This document shows, in pieces, positions 55,105 to 64,000 of a stretch of 64,000 nucleotides of DNA. The DNA comes from Pseudohoeflea sp964511625 (lineage in GTDB: Bacteria > Pseudomonadota > Alphaproteobacteria > Rhizobiales > Rhizobiaceae), in the NCBI GenBank assembly GCA_964511625.1, contig CAZEJG010000018.1, positions 9,811 through 73,810 on the forward strand. Reading direction: 5' to 3'. A program made the translations under genes and the position numbers. The notes below the pieces were generated by a model that searched no databases, was not told the DNA's origin, and saw only the letters and a program-made list of their open reading frames with translations. Numbering within the stretch: the first letter of the stretch is position 1; each line of letters starts with the position of its first letter.

Positions 55105-56183
55105 GCCAGCTGCTCCGTGAAAGGTCGGTAATCGAAATCGAAGCCGAAGGCGCGCGGCCCGACGACGGCAAGCCCTTCGGAGCTGGTCATGATCGGATCG
55201 GCGGGCAGGGCGACGACGGAGACGCGCTGACCGTAGCGCAGCACCTCGGTGCCGATGGCTTCGGCGTTTTCCTCATCGAGCACGGTGATGAGATCAGGAA
55301 CGCAGGCGACAATCTGTCCGTCGATCTTCGCCACCGAGAACTCGTTCTGGAAATCGATTTCGAGCCCTAGGCCCTCGAAGGAGCCTCGTCCCTGAAGCAC
55401 CGCCTTGCCGCGCACGAAGCCGTCGGTGGTGCGCCGGTTGACGTCCTGCACCTTGCCGGTGAACAGAAGTGCGCCCTTTTCGGCCGCGAGAACTGCGTCG
55501 ACGGGGTTTGCACCCGCCTCCTTCGCCGAGATCACCGCCCTGCCGATCCTGATGGCGCGGCTGACGGAATTGAGGATGGCATGATCCTTGACCTCGCGGC
55601 CGGAACGCGGGGCGGCGCAGGTGCCGGCGATCGAACCGAGTTCGACGACCGTCTTGCGGCCGATGCGCTCGACACGGGTGGCGTTTTCCGCTTCCGCGAT
55701 GATCATCGCGTTCTGGCGGATATCGGCGATGGCGAAAGGTGCGACGGACAGGCCGCGGATCGCGAAACTCGCCATCTGGGCTTCCGGAAAGGCACGGCCC
55801 ATGGTGTCGGCATCAATGACAGGAAGACCGAGTTCCATGCCGACGAGCATGGCGAAGAAGGCGTTCTCGCCGCCGATCTCGATCGACATGATCGCGTCGA
55901 ACGGCTTGCCGCAATGGGCTTCCATCAGGCGCACGGCACGGCAGATCGAGTCAGGCTCGGGCAGCCTCTCCTTGGTCACCAGCGGCGCGCCCATGATGCA
56001 GACGACGGCCACGCGTGCGTCGTCGGCGAGTTCCTGCGGATCGACGAGGGTGATCCGCCGGCCGCGCTCATACTCGGCTTGCGCGCACATCAGTTCCAGG
56101 TGCGGGTGATTGCCGCCGCCGGTGCCCAGTACGCCGGCTCCGATGGCCAGCGCCTCCAGTTCGTCGAACTCCAGTTCACGCAT
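55101..56183 (-). CDS. DUF917-family protein
   Basis: 360 residues. The family pattern is clear: ALAIGAGVLGTGGGNHPHLELM at the N-terminus, IMGAPLVTKERLPEPDS, the acidic stretch SIEIGGENAFFAMLVGMELGLPVIDADTMGRAFPE (~100-134) and GRKTVVELGSIAGTCAAP. DUF917 proteins have no settled activity but occur beside, or fused to, hydantoinase/oxoprolinase proteins. The stop overlaps the HyuA-like start (ATGA), so the two are probably subunits of one enzyme. Confidence 0.9.
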   Translation of the reverse strand: MRELEFDELEALAIGAGVLGTGGGNHPHLELMCAQAEYERGRRITLVDPQELADDARVAVVCIMGAPLVTKERLPEPDSICRAVRLMEAHCGKPFDAIMSIEIGGENAFFAMLVGMELGLPVIDADTMGRAFPEAQMASFAIRGLSVAPFAIADIRQNAMIIAEAENATRVERIGRKTVVELGSIAGTCAAPRSGREVKDHAILNSVSRAIRIGRAVISAKEAGANPVDAVLAAEKGALLFTGKVQDVNRRTTDGFVRGKAVLQGRGSFEGLGLEIDFQNEFSVAKIDGQIVACVPDLITVLDEENAEAIGTEVLRYGQRVSVVALPADPIMTSSEGLAVVGPRAFGFDFDYRPFTEQLA

Positions 56184-56210
56184 TCCGTATTCCGTTCGAA
56201 AGAGCTTGTT

Positions 56211-57290
56211 TTATCGGGCGACCAGCCAGGACAGCGAACCGTCCCAGACGAAGCGCACCCTGGATCCGCGCTCGGGCGGCGGAGTGATGGCCTGTTCGTG
56301 GGCGACGAAGCTCGATCCGTCCGGCAATGTGCCGACGATCTGTTGCACGGCGCCTGAGAACAGCACTTCCGACACGGTTGCCTCGATCGATGCCGACCCT
56401 GCGCCTCTATCGAGAGCCGCCGTCGAGACCAGTTCGGGGCGGACGACGATGGAAACCTTGTCGCCTGTTTGGAAATCGCGCGCGGCATCTGCGGGCACGC
56501 CGTCGACAACCCGGCCGCCGATCGTCAGCTTTCCGCCTTGGGCGACCTCGGCGTCGAGAAGGTTGGCGCCGCCGACGAAATCCGCCACGAAGCGCGTCGC
56601 CGGCTGTCGGTAGAGTGTTTGCGGCACATCGAACTGCTCGATCCGGCCACTGTTCATCACCGCAATGCGATCGGAGAGTGTCAGCGCCTCTTCCTGGTCG
56701 TGGGTCACTGCCACGAAGGTCAGGCCGAGTTCGCGGTGGATTGTCTTGAGTTCGGTTTGCATCTGCTTGCGCAGCTTGAGGTCAAGCGCGCCGAGCGGTT
56801 CATCGAGCAGAAGTACCGACGGCCGGACGACGAGGGCCCGGCCGAGCGCCACGCGCTGCGCCTGCCCGCCGGAGATCTCGCTCACGCGCCGGTTGCCGAA
56901 ACCGGTCAGATTGATCAGTTCGAGCATGTCGCCGACCGCACGATCGATCTCGCGCTTGTCGACCTTGCGCATGCGCAGGCCGAAACCGATGTTCTCGGCG
57001 ACGGTACGGTGAGGGAAGAGCGCGTAGTCCTGAAAGACCATGGCCGTGTCGCGCTTGTAGGGCGCGAGCCCGACGACGGATTTTCCTGCGATGCGGACGT
57101 CCCCGGTGGTGGGATCGGCAAAGCCGCTGATCATCCTGAGAAGCGTCGACTTTCCGCAACCGCTTGGTCCCAGAATGGTGACGAACTCGCCTTCGCCGAC
57201 GGACATCGAGATGTCATGAATGGCGATCGTGTGCCCGAAGGATTTGGTGATCGAGTCGATCTCGACGGCGTAGGGAGGGCGGTCTGTCAT
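56211..57290 (-). CDS. Pot-type ABC ATPase (PotA-like)
   Basis: 359 residues from the ATG at 57288-57290, which overlaps the permease stop; the longer in-frame start at 57335 lies inside the permease gene. Motifs are standard: GPSGCGKST, VFQDYALFPHRTVAENIGFGL, signature ISGGQAQR (Ile for Leu at its first position), LLLDEP and VTHDQEEAL, then a TOBE domain. It drives the importer of the hydantoin-type operon. Confidence 0.94.
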   Translation of the reverse strand: MTDRPPYAVEIDSITKSFGHTIAIHDISMSVGEGEFVTILGPSGCGKSTLLRMISGFADPTTGDVRIAGKSVVGLAPYKRDTAMVFQDYALFPHRTVAENIGFGLRMRKVDKREIDRAVGDMLELINLTGFGNRRVSEISGGQAQRVALGRALVVRPSVLLLDEPLGALDLKLRKQMQTELKTIHRELGLTFVAVTHDQEEALTLSDRIAVMNSGRIEQFDVPQTLYRQPATRFVADFVGGANLLDAEVAQGGKLTIGGRVVDGVPADAARDFQTGDKVSIVVRPELVSTAALDRGAGSASIEATVSEVLFSGAVQQIVGTLPDGSSFVAHEQAITPPPERGSRVRFVWDGSLSWLVAR

Positions 57291-58114
57291 GCGGAGCGGG
57301 CTCTGTTGGTTAGTCGCGTCTGACGGATGATCCACAGCTGCGAGACGAGGCTGACGGCCAGCGTCACGATGATGATCAGCGACGAGAGGGCGTAGACCTT
57401 CGGCGAGATGACCTGGCGCAAGGATGTCCAGATGCTGATCGGAAGGGTTTCCGTGAAGCCCGCCACGAACCAGGCGACGATGAACTCACCAAAGGCATCG
57501 GTGAAGGCGAGCAGGAACACCGAGATCAGGGCCGGGCGCATCAGCGGCAGCACGATTTCGCGGAACACGGTCAGCTCGTTGGCGCCCAGGTTCATGGCCG
57601 CCTCGATGTAGCTGCGGCGGAAGCCGAGGAAGCGCGAATAGAGGATCAGCGTCGCGTAGCTCGAGGTGATGGTTGTGTGGGCGAGAATGATCGCCGGCTC
57701 GCCGATGGCGCTCGGAGCGGCCCGCATCAGGATGACGAGGCCGAGACCGAGCACGAGCTGTGGCAGGACGACCGGGCCCAGGACCATGGCCATGACGAGC
57801 GACTTGAAGCGGATCTGCTGCCAGGCGAGTACCATCGCGGCAGGCATGGCGAGCAACGTAGAAAGCAGCGCCGAGATGATGGCGAGCCGAAGACTGGTCA
57901 GCAGCGACCCGACGAGTTCCTGGTCTTTCAGCATCTCGCCGAACCAGCTCGTCGTCAGTTCTTCGATCGGCAGGCCCGGGATAGGCTTGGCATCGAAGGA
58001 GAACAGGATGATGACGGCGATCGGCAGATACAGGAACAGATAGATCAGCGTGGCGTAAAACCCGAGTGCCATGCGCCGTCCCGACGCGCCTGCCGTGGCC
58101 TGGTTCGCGCTCAT
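57287..58114 (-). CDS. Pot-type ABC permease (PotC-like)
   Basis: 275 residues, start at 58112-58114. Six membrane helices; EAA loop EAAMNLGANELTVFREIVLP (~residues 145-165) and FGEFIVAWFVAGFTETLPISIWTS, a PotC-type region. It overlaps both neighbours by four bases, showing a tightly coupled operon. Confidence 0.92.
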   Translation of the reverse strand: MSANQATAGASGRRMALGFYATLIYLFLYLPIAVIILFSFDAKPIPGLPIEELTTSWFGEMLKDQELVGSLLTSLRLAIISALLSTLLAMPAAMVLAWQQIRFKSLVMAMVLGPVVLPQLVLGLGLVILMRAAPSAIGEPAIILAHTTITSSYATLILYSRFLGFRRSYIEAAMNLGANELTVFREIVLPLMRPALISVFLLAFTDAFGEFIVAWFVAGFTETLPISIWTSLRQVISPKVYALSSLIIIVTLAVSLVSQLWIIRQTRLTNRARSA

Positions 58115-59004
58115 AGCTGTTCTCCGCTGGCTTTGCGGAACCACTTCATCGACACAGCGAGAAGCACGAACACGATGGTGAGCAGCACGATGGCGATGGC
58201 AGCACCTGCCGGCCAGTTGAGCCGTCGCTGGAACTCGTCCTGGATGATCTGCGAGATCATGAACTGTTTGCCCCCGCCGAGCAGGGCGGGCGTGACGAAT
58301 TCACCGAGGCCGAAGATGAAGCAGAAGACCGCGCCGACAATCAGGCCAGGCAGAGCCAGGGGCAGGGTGACCTCCCAAAAAGCGCGGAACGGGCCTGCGT
58401 TCAGATCCTTCGCGGCCGCAATCCAGTTGTCGTCGATCGCTTCGATCGAGGCGTAAAGCGGCAGCACGTAGAGCGGCAGATAGGCGTAGATCAGGCCGAT
58501 CGACGTCGCGACCGGTGAATAGAGGAGGAAGCCGAGCGGATGATCGACCAAGCCGGCGCCGACGAGCGCCTGATTGATCACGCCGTTTTCCCCGAGCAGA
58601 AGGCGCCAGGCGGCCACCCGCATGACGATGCTGATCCAGAACGGGGCGATGACGGCGACGAGCAGGAGGCCTTTCATCGGCCCCGCCTTCTTGGCGATGA
58701 AATAGGCGATCGGGAAGGCGAGCAGGGCGCAGACGATGGTCACGAAAGCTGCGGTCTGGACGGACAGGGCAAGGGCCCGCCACATCGCGCCGTTGGCGAA
58801 GATCGCGGTATAATTGTCGAGCGTGAAGTCCGGCACCATACGGTAGCTTCTGGTCCGCCAGAAGCTGATGACGAGAAGCAGAAGAACTGGGACGACGAAG
58901 AAGATGAACTGCCAGAGGATCAATGGCAGCAGACCTGCTGCGGCCATCAGTTTTTTCTTGCGCTCAGCGCGCGCTGATACATCTGGCGTTGGTGCAGTGC
59001 TCAT
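58111..59004 (-). CDS. Pot-type ABC permease (PotB-like)
   Basis: 297 residues from the ATG at 59002-59004. The first helix is GLLPLILWQFIFFVVPVLLLLV. The EAA loop reads AAAKDLNAGPFRAFWEVTLP, so the usually invariant Gly of the EAA motif is Asn. FGLGEFVTPALLGGGKQFM is the typical PotB-type end. The start overlaps the racemase stop (ATGA). Confidence 0.92.
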   Translation of the reverse strand: MSTAPTPDVSARAERKKKLMAAAGLLPLILWQFIFFVVPVLLLLVISFWRTRSYRMVPDFTLDNYTAIFANGAMWRALALSVQTAAFVTIVCALLAFPIAYFIAKKAGPMKGLLLVAVIAPFWISIVMRVAAWRLLLGENGVINQALVGAGLVDHPLGFLLYSPVATSIGLIYAYLPLYVLPLYASIEAIDDNWIAAAKDLNAGPFRAFWEVTLPLALPGLIVGAVFCFIFGLGEFVTPALLGGGKQFMISQIIQDEFQRRLNWPAGAAIAIVLLTIVFVLLAVSMKWFRKASGEQL

Positions 59005-59735
59005 CCGGCGAACTCGTATTCGCTGCGGGCGAAGGCCGGAGCCGGATAGGCCAGTTTCGACTGGCTGAGGCCCGTTGCCACCATTGCCCGCGCGGTATGG
59101 AGCGCAACCTTGCCGGGATCGATGACCGGGACATAGGCACCCAATCGTTCCTTCAGGGCGGCTTCCACCGAGAGCGCCATGTCGAAGCCGGTTCCGGTGC
59201 AGCCCATGACGAAGCATTCCGCGCCGTCGCGTTCGACACTGTCGATGCATTCGTCGACGATGTGCGCCAGGTGGCTTTCGTTCAGTTCCATCACACTGGC
59301 ATCGGCCGAGCGGACGGAGGCGAGATTCTGGCTTAGCCCGTAGTGGCCGACGGTGCGCCGGATCTGGGAGAAGAAGGACTTTTCGGTGATCACCACCGTA
59401 AAGCGGGTCGAGATCATCGCCGCCATGTGCAGCGCAGCCTCGCCTTCGCCGACGATCGGAATGGAGACGAGTTCACGCGCGCCGGCAAGGCCAGGATCGG
59501 TGAAGCAGGCGATGGTGCAGGCATCGACGCCATCGGCCTCGGCCTCCTTCGCAAGCTTCATGACTTCCGGCGCGGCGAGCGTGGAGTCGAACCCGCATTC
59601 GATCGAGCGCGTGCCGCGTTTCAGCGGCACGGCCGATATCGTCACGCCATCTCCGGCAAAGGAACGGTATTCCGCCTCAGCCTTGCCGACGAGCTCCGGA
59701 CTATCGAGCACGGGGACGATGACGCGTATGTGCAT
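59001..59735 (-). CDS. Asp/Glu/hydantoin racemase-family protein
   Basis: 244 residues, start ATG at 59733-59735. The two catalytic Cys of this family are Cys77 (IACFTDPG) and Cys179 (VMGCTGTG), and both phosphate/carboxylate-binding turns are present; IPIVGEGEAALHMAAMIS is a family stretch. Members racemise hydantoins or amino acids, or isomerise maleate. It lies between a binding protein and its permeases and works upstream of the HyuA/DUF917 pair, which makes hydantoin-like racemisation the most economical guess. Confidence 0.88.
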   Translation of the reverse strand: MHIRVIVPVLDSPELVGKAEAEYRSFAGDGVTISAVPLKRGTRSIECGFDSTLAAPEVMKLAKEAEADGVDACTIACFTDPGLAGARELVSIPIVGEGEAALHMAAMISTRFTVVITEKSFFSQIRRTVGHYGLSQNLASVRSADASVMELNESHLAHIVDECIDSVERDGAECFVMGCTGTGFDMALSVEAALKERLGAYVPVIDPGKVALHTARAMVATGLSQSKLAYPAPAFARSEYEFAG

Positions 59736-59764
59736 GCTGGCAAACCTTGTTCGGGAAAAGCGGT

Positions 59765-60898
59765 TCAGCTGGTCTTGAAGGCCTGCCAGCCGTCGGCCCA
59801 GGCCATGTCGTCGACCGGCGCCATGCTCATCTCGCATTTGGAGACCCACTCGTCCATCTTGTCCAGCCCGAGCGCCTTGACCTGCTCGGCGGTGAGCAGG
59901 TCCTTCACCTTGCTGTTGGTGACGGCAAACTTGTCCGCGCCCCAAGCCATCTGCTTCATCGCCTTGGCGCTGGTCATGTAGTCGACATAGGCAAGGGCCG
60001 AGGCCAGATGCTCGGTTCCGCGGACGATCTGCAGCGATTCCATCCACATCGCACCGCCCTGCTTGGGAATGGTGAGGTCCACATTGGCGCCGGCGAGGCG
60101 CGCGGTCGTGCGCACGTTGTCGCTCGACGAACCCCAGACCATCCAGGCTTCGCGGTTGGCAAGGTCGGACTTGACCGTTCCCATGTCGGCCTGAAGGGCG
60201 CGCATGTTCGGACGGAAGGCGATCATCTTGTCGACGATCTTCTGCAACTCGTCGCCGGTCGCAGTCTCGGGCTTTTCCATGCCCAGCCAGAGACCGGTCA
60301 TCCAGAGATAGAGTTCGGGCCAGTCGATGATCTCGACGCGATTGGCGAGCGACGGATCCCAGGCGAGTTCCGCGTCACTTGCCGCTTCCGCGGAAATCTT
60401 GTCGGGCCAGTAGACGAAACCGTTGACGCCGAACCGCGTCGGGATGGCGTAGACCTCGCCGTCATACATGGTTTCCGGCCGGTTCAGGAACATCGGCATT
60501 GTTTCGTCGAGCGAGGAGAGCTTGGACGTGTCGATGGGAAGCGTCAGGCCGGCCTCTGCGAATTTTGAGGTCCAGACGGCGTCCGGGTTGATTACATCGA
60601 ACTTCAGCCCGCCGGCCTGCACGAGGCTCAACTGAGCGCCGTTGCTCTCCGCTTCCTTGACGTTGAGCTCGACACCGGTCATCTCCGTGAAACCCTTCAT
60701 CAGCTCCGGATCATCGTAACCCGACCAGGCCAGTACGTTGAGCGGTCCCGTCAGCTTCTGCTCGTTGGCGAAGGCGGGCTTGGTGAAGTCCACCTGCGAG
60801 GCCACGGCGGCGAACATGGCGGCATTGGCGCCGTGCCGCAGCAGGTCGCGGCGGGAGAGATTGAAGGGTTTCGCTTCCGCGGTGAAATCGTTCGTCAT
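59765..60898 (-). CDS. Pot-type ABC binding protein, Tat signal
   Basis: 377 residues, start at 60896-60898. Twin-arginine signal LSRRDLLRHGANAAMFAAVA (residues ~14-33). The mature domain has the PotD pattern LNVLAWSGYDDPELMKGFTEMTG and VYAIPTRFGVNGFVYWPDKIS. It is the first gene of the minus-strand operon (binding protein, racemase, two permeases, ATPase, DUF917, HyuA). The likely ligand is a small cyclic amide or ureide rather than a polyamine, given the enzymes. Confidence 0.91.
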   Translation of the reverse strand: MTNDFTAEAKPFNLSRRDLLRHGANAAMFAAVASQVDFTKPAFANEQKLTGPLNVLAWSGYDDPELMKGFTEMTGVELNVKEAESNGAQLSLVQAGGLKFDVINPDAVWTSKFAEAGLTLPIDTSKLSSLDETMPMFLNRPETMYDGEVYAIPTRFGVNGFVYWPDKISAEAASDAELAWDPSLANRVEIIDWPELYLWMTGLWLGMEKPETATGDELQKIVDKMIAFRPNMRALQADMGTVKSDLANREAWMVWGSSSDNVRTTARLAGANVDLTIPKQGGAMWMESLQIVRGTEHLASALAYVDYMTSAKAMKQMAWGADKFAVTNSKVKDLLTAEQVKALGLDKMDEWVSKCEMSMAPVDDMAWADGWQAFKTS

Positions 60899-60920
60899 GT
60901 CTCATTCCCCTGAGCTGTTT

Positions 60921-60934
60921 GCCTCTGCAGAGGC
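60921..60934. promoter_or_regulatory. palindrome centred on CTGCAG, site 1
   Basis: GCCTCTGCAGAGGC is a perfect 14-bp palindrome 23 bases before the binding-protein start, in its leader. It is followed on the plus strand by TTTTT. It may be an operator or a leader hairpin. Confidence 0.5.
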
Positions 60935-60993
60935 TTTTTATGATGAGAAAACTCCCATCAAGAATAGTGGATGGCTCTCTGATCGGGCTATAG

Positions 60994-61007
60994 TGACTGC
61001 AGTCACG
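60994..61007. promoter_or_regulatory. palindrome centred on CTGCAG, site 2
   Basis: GTGACTGCAGTCAC is a perfect 14-bp palindrome in the space between the LuxR-type gene and the divergent importer operon. Its centre is 73 bases, almost exactly seven helical turns, from the centre of site 1. Confidence 0.55.
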
Positions 61008-61078
61008 GGAGTCTCGTCGCTCGGGGGCGAACGGTACGAAACTTGCTTTCTGCCGGAGAGAAGCTGAAAGGTGAATGT

Positions 61079-62110
61079 ATGACTGACAGTCTCATGCTGA
61101 CGCAAGCGCCCGCATTCCCCGTCGGGGCCGGAGTGCTGTTCGCCCGTGCTCTGAGAAACCTCGGTACATCGAGTTTCTACGAAAGCCTGGTCGATGTCGT
61201 TTGCGAGATGATCCCCTGTGATTTCTGGATCATCGCCCGCTATAATGCACGCAGCAAGCCGCTCATCGTCTCCGAAACCGGCATGAACATATCGGCCAAG
61301 GCCAGCTATTCGAACAAGCTCTGGCGGCGCGATCCCCTGCCGGACCACGCCACGGGCGGACTTCATCAGGTCGTCAGCCTGCAGGAGCTGCGCCGCAGCG
61401 GCGCGCTCGACACCGTCTATTCGCGCTATCTGAAGACGCAGCTCGCCGTCGAGGATGAGCTCGCGTTGTTGTTCCCTATCAGCGACGGCAGCTTTCTCGC
61501 TCTGTGTCTCGACAGGCAGGACCAGTCCTTCTCCGAGGCGGAACTCTTGCTGGCGCGCGAAGTGCAGACCGTTCTGGTCGAAATGCACTACCAGCATCTT
61601 CTTCGTGCGATCGACCGGCAGGTCTCGCTGTTTCTGCACAACAACAGTCTGGGGAAGCCGGAGGTCCTGATCGTCGGGTCCGACAACAGCGTGCTCTACA
61701 AATCCGACACCTGGTCGACCGCCGCCGTCGAGGCCTTCGAGCGGGAGCCGCAACCCGGCGAGCTTCGCTGCGGACAGGTGGCCGAGACGATGGGCAGGAA
61801 CGGCTGGTCCCTGACGAGACTGCACGAGAATTCGGGAGACGCCATCCTCGCCGGCGCCGACGTGTTCCTGTTGCGGCGAAACAAGCCCACGCTTTCGGAC
61901 CGTGTGACGGAATTTTCGCGGCTGCACCGCCTGACCGAACGCCAGCAGCAAATCCTCGCTCTGGCGCTTCAGGGGCATCCCAACGTGGCGATCGCCGAAA
62001 AGCTGGGCATCTCCGTTGGCGGCGTGAAGAACCATAAGCTGCGGCTTTACGAGAAGCTCGACATCACCAGCGAGCGTGAACTCGTGCCCGCCCTCTTCAC
62101 CCATATCTAG
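61079..62110 (+). CDS. LuxR-type regulator with N-terminal GAF/PAS-like domain
   Basis: 343 residues from ATG 61079. The C-terminal ~60 residues are a LuxR/GerE helix-turn-helix: LTERQQQILALALQGHPNVAIAEKLGISVGGVKNHKLRLYEKL. The N-terminal part (FYESLVDVVCEMIPCDFWIIARY and ALLFPISDGSFLALCLDRQ) looks GAF-like, not a phospho-receiver or an acyl-homoserine-lactone domain. It is divergent from the hydantoin-type operon and directly upstream of the amidase, so it most likely activates both directions in response to a pathway compound. Confidence 0.88.
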   Translation: MTDSLMLTQAPAFPVGAGVLFARALRNLGTSSFYESLVDVVCEMIPCDFWIIARYNARSKPLIVSETGMNISAKASYSNKLWRRDPLPDHATGGLHQVVSLQELRRSGALDTVYSRYLKTQLAVEDELALLFPISDGSFLALCLDRQDQSFSEAELLLAREVQTVLVEMHYQHLLRAIDRQVSLFLHNNSLGKPEVLIVGSDNSVLYKSDTWSTAAVEAFEREPQPGELRCGQVAETMGRNGWSLTRLHENSGDAILAGADVFLLRRNKPTLSDRVTEFSRLHRLTERQQQILALALQGHPNVAIAEKLGISVGGVKNHKLRLYEKLDITSERELVPALFTHI

Positions 62111-62219
62111 CCGTCGTCTTCCGGTCCCTGGTGACTGCGGGCATCATTGCGCGACAGGGTTCGTCGTGGTCGCCTGTGGGCAATCAGCCGGAGACCCGGA
62201 AGCAACCGGAGACGTTGTC

Positions 62220-63548
62220 ATGCCGATCGATACCGCCTTTCTGTCCGTTCGTGACATCGCTCAAGGATACCGCACCGGCGCGTTTACACCGCTCGATCTC
62301 TGCCGCCAGTCGCAGGACAGGCTTGCCGCGCTCGAGCCGGCCTTGAACGCCTTCATCACGCCGATGACCGAGGAGGTTCTCGCGCAGGCTGAACAGGCGA
62401 CTGAAGCCCTGCGGAACGGAAAGGATCTTGGGCCGCTGCACGGTGTTCCTGTGGCGATCAAGGACATCATCAACGTCGCCGGTGTCGAGACCAGCTATGC
62501 GACGCGAGCGGTCGCTCCGAAAATGGCGACACGTGATGCGGAATGTGTCCGGCGCCTCCGGGAGGCCGGCGCCATCCTGTTCGGCAAGACCAATCTGCTC
62601 GAATTCGCTGCCGGGATCGCCCATCCCGATGTCGGCCAGACCGGTAACCCGCACGATCATTCGCTGACCTCAGGAGGATCAAGCGGCGGTTCGGCGGCGG
62701 CGGTGGCAGCGGGTATCGTGCCCTTGGCCCTCGGCACCGATTCCGGCGGCTCGATCCGTGCGCCGGCGTCTTACTGCGGCATCGCCGGGTTCAAGCCGAG
62801 CTTCGGCGCCTTGTCACTTGAGGGTGTTTTTCCGCTATCGGCCTCGCTCGATCACCTCGGCGTGCTGGCCCGTGATACGGAAGATGCGGCAATCCTGTTT
62901 CAGGTGCTGGGTGGAGACCCCCTCAAGCCTGTCGCGCCCGATCCGTCCCGCCGCCTGCGTCTGGGTGTGGTGACCAACGAGTGGGAGCATTCCGCGATCC
63001 GGCCCGGTGTCAGGGCCGTGATGGAGACGGTCCGCAAGACGCTGGAAGCCGCAGGCGTGGAGCTCGTACCGGTCGATCTGCCCTCGCCTGAGGCAATGAT
63101 CGCCCAACTTTTGAACATTCTCATGCCGGAGGCGGCTGACGTGCATCGCCACATCATGAGCGAAAATCCTGCCGGGTATGCTCCGGGAACGCGCGAACTG
63201 CTCGAGACCGGCACCCGTGTTCCCGCCACCGTCTATATCGAGGCGAAGCGGTACCAATCGGACCTCCGCGACCGGCTCGCCGGAACACTCGACGGGATCG
63301 AAGCGCTGATCGCGCCGACCGTGCCGTTCGTTGCGCCGGCAAGCGATCCAGCGCTGTCGGCGGAAGGCGACGACGAGATCATCTGCCTCGCGCACGCCAA
63401 CATCACCGGCGCCCCGAGCATTTCAATCGACTGCGGCAGGGACGGCGCGTTGCCGGTCGGATTGCAGCTGACGGGCCGGCTCGGCGGCGACGCGGATTTG
63501 CTGCGGACGGCGATCGCCGTCGAGGCGCTGCTCGCTTCCCGGTCGTAG
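62220..63548 (+). CDS. amidase (amidase-signature family)
   Basis: 442 residues from ATG 62220. The Ser-cisSer-Lys triad is complete: Lys81 in GVPVAIKDIINVAG, Ser154 or Ser155 in TSGGSSGGSAAAVAAG and nucleophile Ser178 in GTDSGGSIRAPAS. Such enzymes hydrolyse carboxamides, carbamoyl or allophanate-like compounds. It is 109 bases after the LuxR-type gene on the same strand. It could hydrolyse the open-chain amide formed by the HyuA/DUF917 pair, or act on the imported compound. Confidence 0.93.
   Translation: MPIDTAFLSVRDIAQGYRTGAFTPLDLCRQSQDRLAALEPALNAFITPMTEEVLAQAEQATEALRNGKDLGPLHGVPVAIKDIINVAGVETSYATRAVAPKMATRDAECVRRLREAGAILFGKTNLLEFAAGIAHPDVGQTGNPHDHSLTSGGSSGGSAAAVAAGIVPLALGTDSGGSIRAPASYCGIAGFKPSFGALSLEGVFPLSASLDHLGVLARDTEDAAILFQVLGGDPLKPVAPDPSRRLRLGVVTNEWEHSAIRPGVRAVMETVRKTLEAAGVELVPVDLPSPEAMIAQLLNILMPEAADVHRHIMSENPAGYAPGTRELLETGTRVPATVYIEAKRYQSDLRDRLAGTLDGIEALIAPTVPFVAPASDPALSAEGDDEIICLAHANITGAPSISIDCGRDGALPVGLQLTGRLGGDADLLRTAIAVEALLASRS

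Positions 63549-64000
<452 letters not shown>

Overview
The window looks like a draft-assembly contig from a high-GC alphaproteobacterium, most likely Hyphomicrobiales (Rhizobiaceae or Phyllobacteriaceae). The reasons are the density of ABC importers with their own regulators, twin-arginine signals on several binding proteins, a glp-like importer with two different ATPases, and arrangement and wording typical of rhizobial megaplasmids or chromids. This placement is inference; there is no rRNA or complete tRNA to anchor it. An unresolved run of 100 N lies at 5256-5355 and the window ends in a pure G run (63951-64000), both assembly signatures.

Layout. (1) 3-764: 3' end of a TRAP large permease. 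(2) 1014-7585: an ArsR-type regulator followed by a GH51 arabinofuranosidase and a family-1 sugar ABC importer (binding protein, two permeases, ATPase), closed by a strong terminator; this looks like uptake and trimming of arabinose-containing oligosaccharides. (3) 7674-9017, minus strand: decayed remnant of a PdxA-family dehydrogenase and an intact LacI regulator. (4) 9235-26739: a colinear run of 16 genes, starting with a second sugar importer that uses two non-identical ATPases, then oxidoreductase, TIM-barrel isomerase, DUF4432 epimerase-like protein, SDR, family III CoA-transferase, a binding-protein-like protein without signal peptide, a crotonase, a complete RbsABC-type importer and an FAH-family protein resembling 2-keto-3-deoxypentonate dehydratase. 

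(5) 27606-42044: an aromatic catabolic cassette. It holds a VOC ring-cleavage dioxygenase, esterase, Liv-type importer, hydroxyquinol 1,2-dioxygenase, tautomerase-like protein, LysR regulator, maleylacetate reductase, TfdB-like flavin hydroxylase and the PcaI, PcaJ and PcaF enzymes. Together these can take a phenolic through hydroxyquinol, maleylacetate and 3-oxoadipate to succinyl-CoA and acetyl-CoA. The cassette is flanked by a 36-nt near-perfect direct repeat (26938 and 42173) whose 3' part resembles the end of an initiator tRNA. 

(6) 42266-45846: Gfo/Idh oxidoreductase, class II aldolase, D-2-hydroxyacid dehydrogenase and a GntR regulator with two matching operator-like sites. (7) 45953-53446: LacI regulator, Pot-type importer, a guanidino-group enzyme (amidinotransferase/deiminase fold) and a metal-site-less M24 protein. 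(8) 53566-60898, minus strand: second Pot-type importer with Asp/Glu/hydantoin racemase, DUF917 and HyuA-like proteins, divergent from a LuxR-type regulator and an amidase (61079-63548), suggesting catabolism of a cyclic amide, ureide or similar compound.

The most interesting items are the complementary degeneracy of the two ATPases at 12719-14847, the tRNA-like direct repeats around the aromatic cassette, the signal-less binding protein between CoA enzymes, and the non-metal M24 protein beside a guanidino enzyme.
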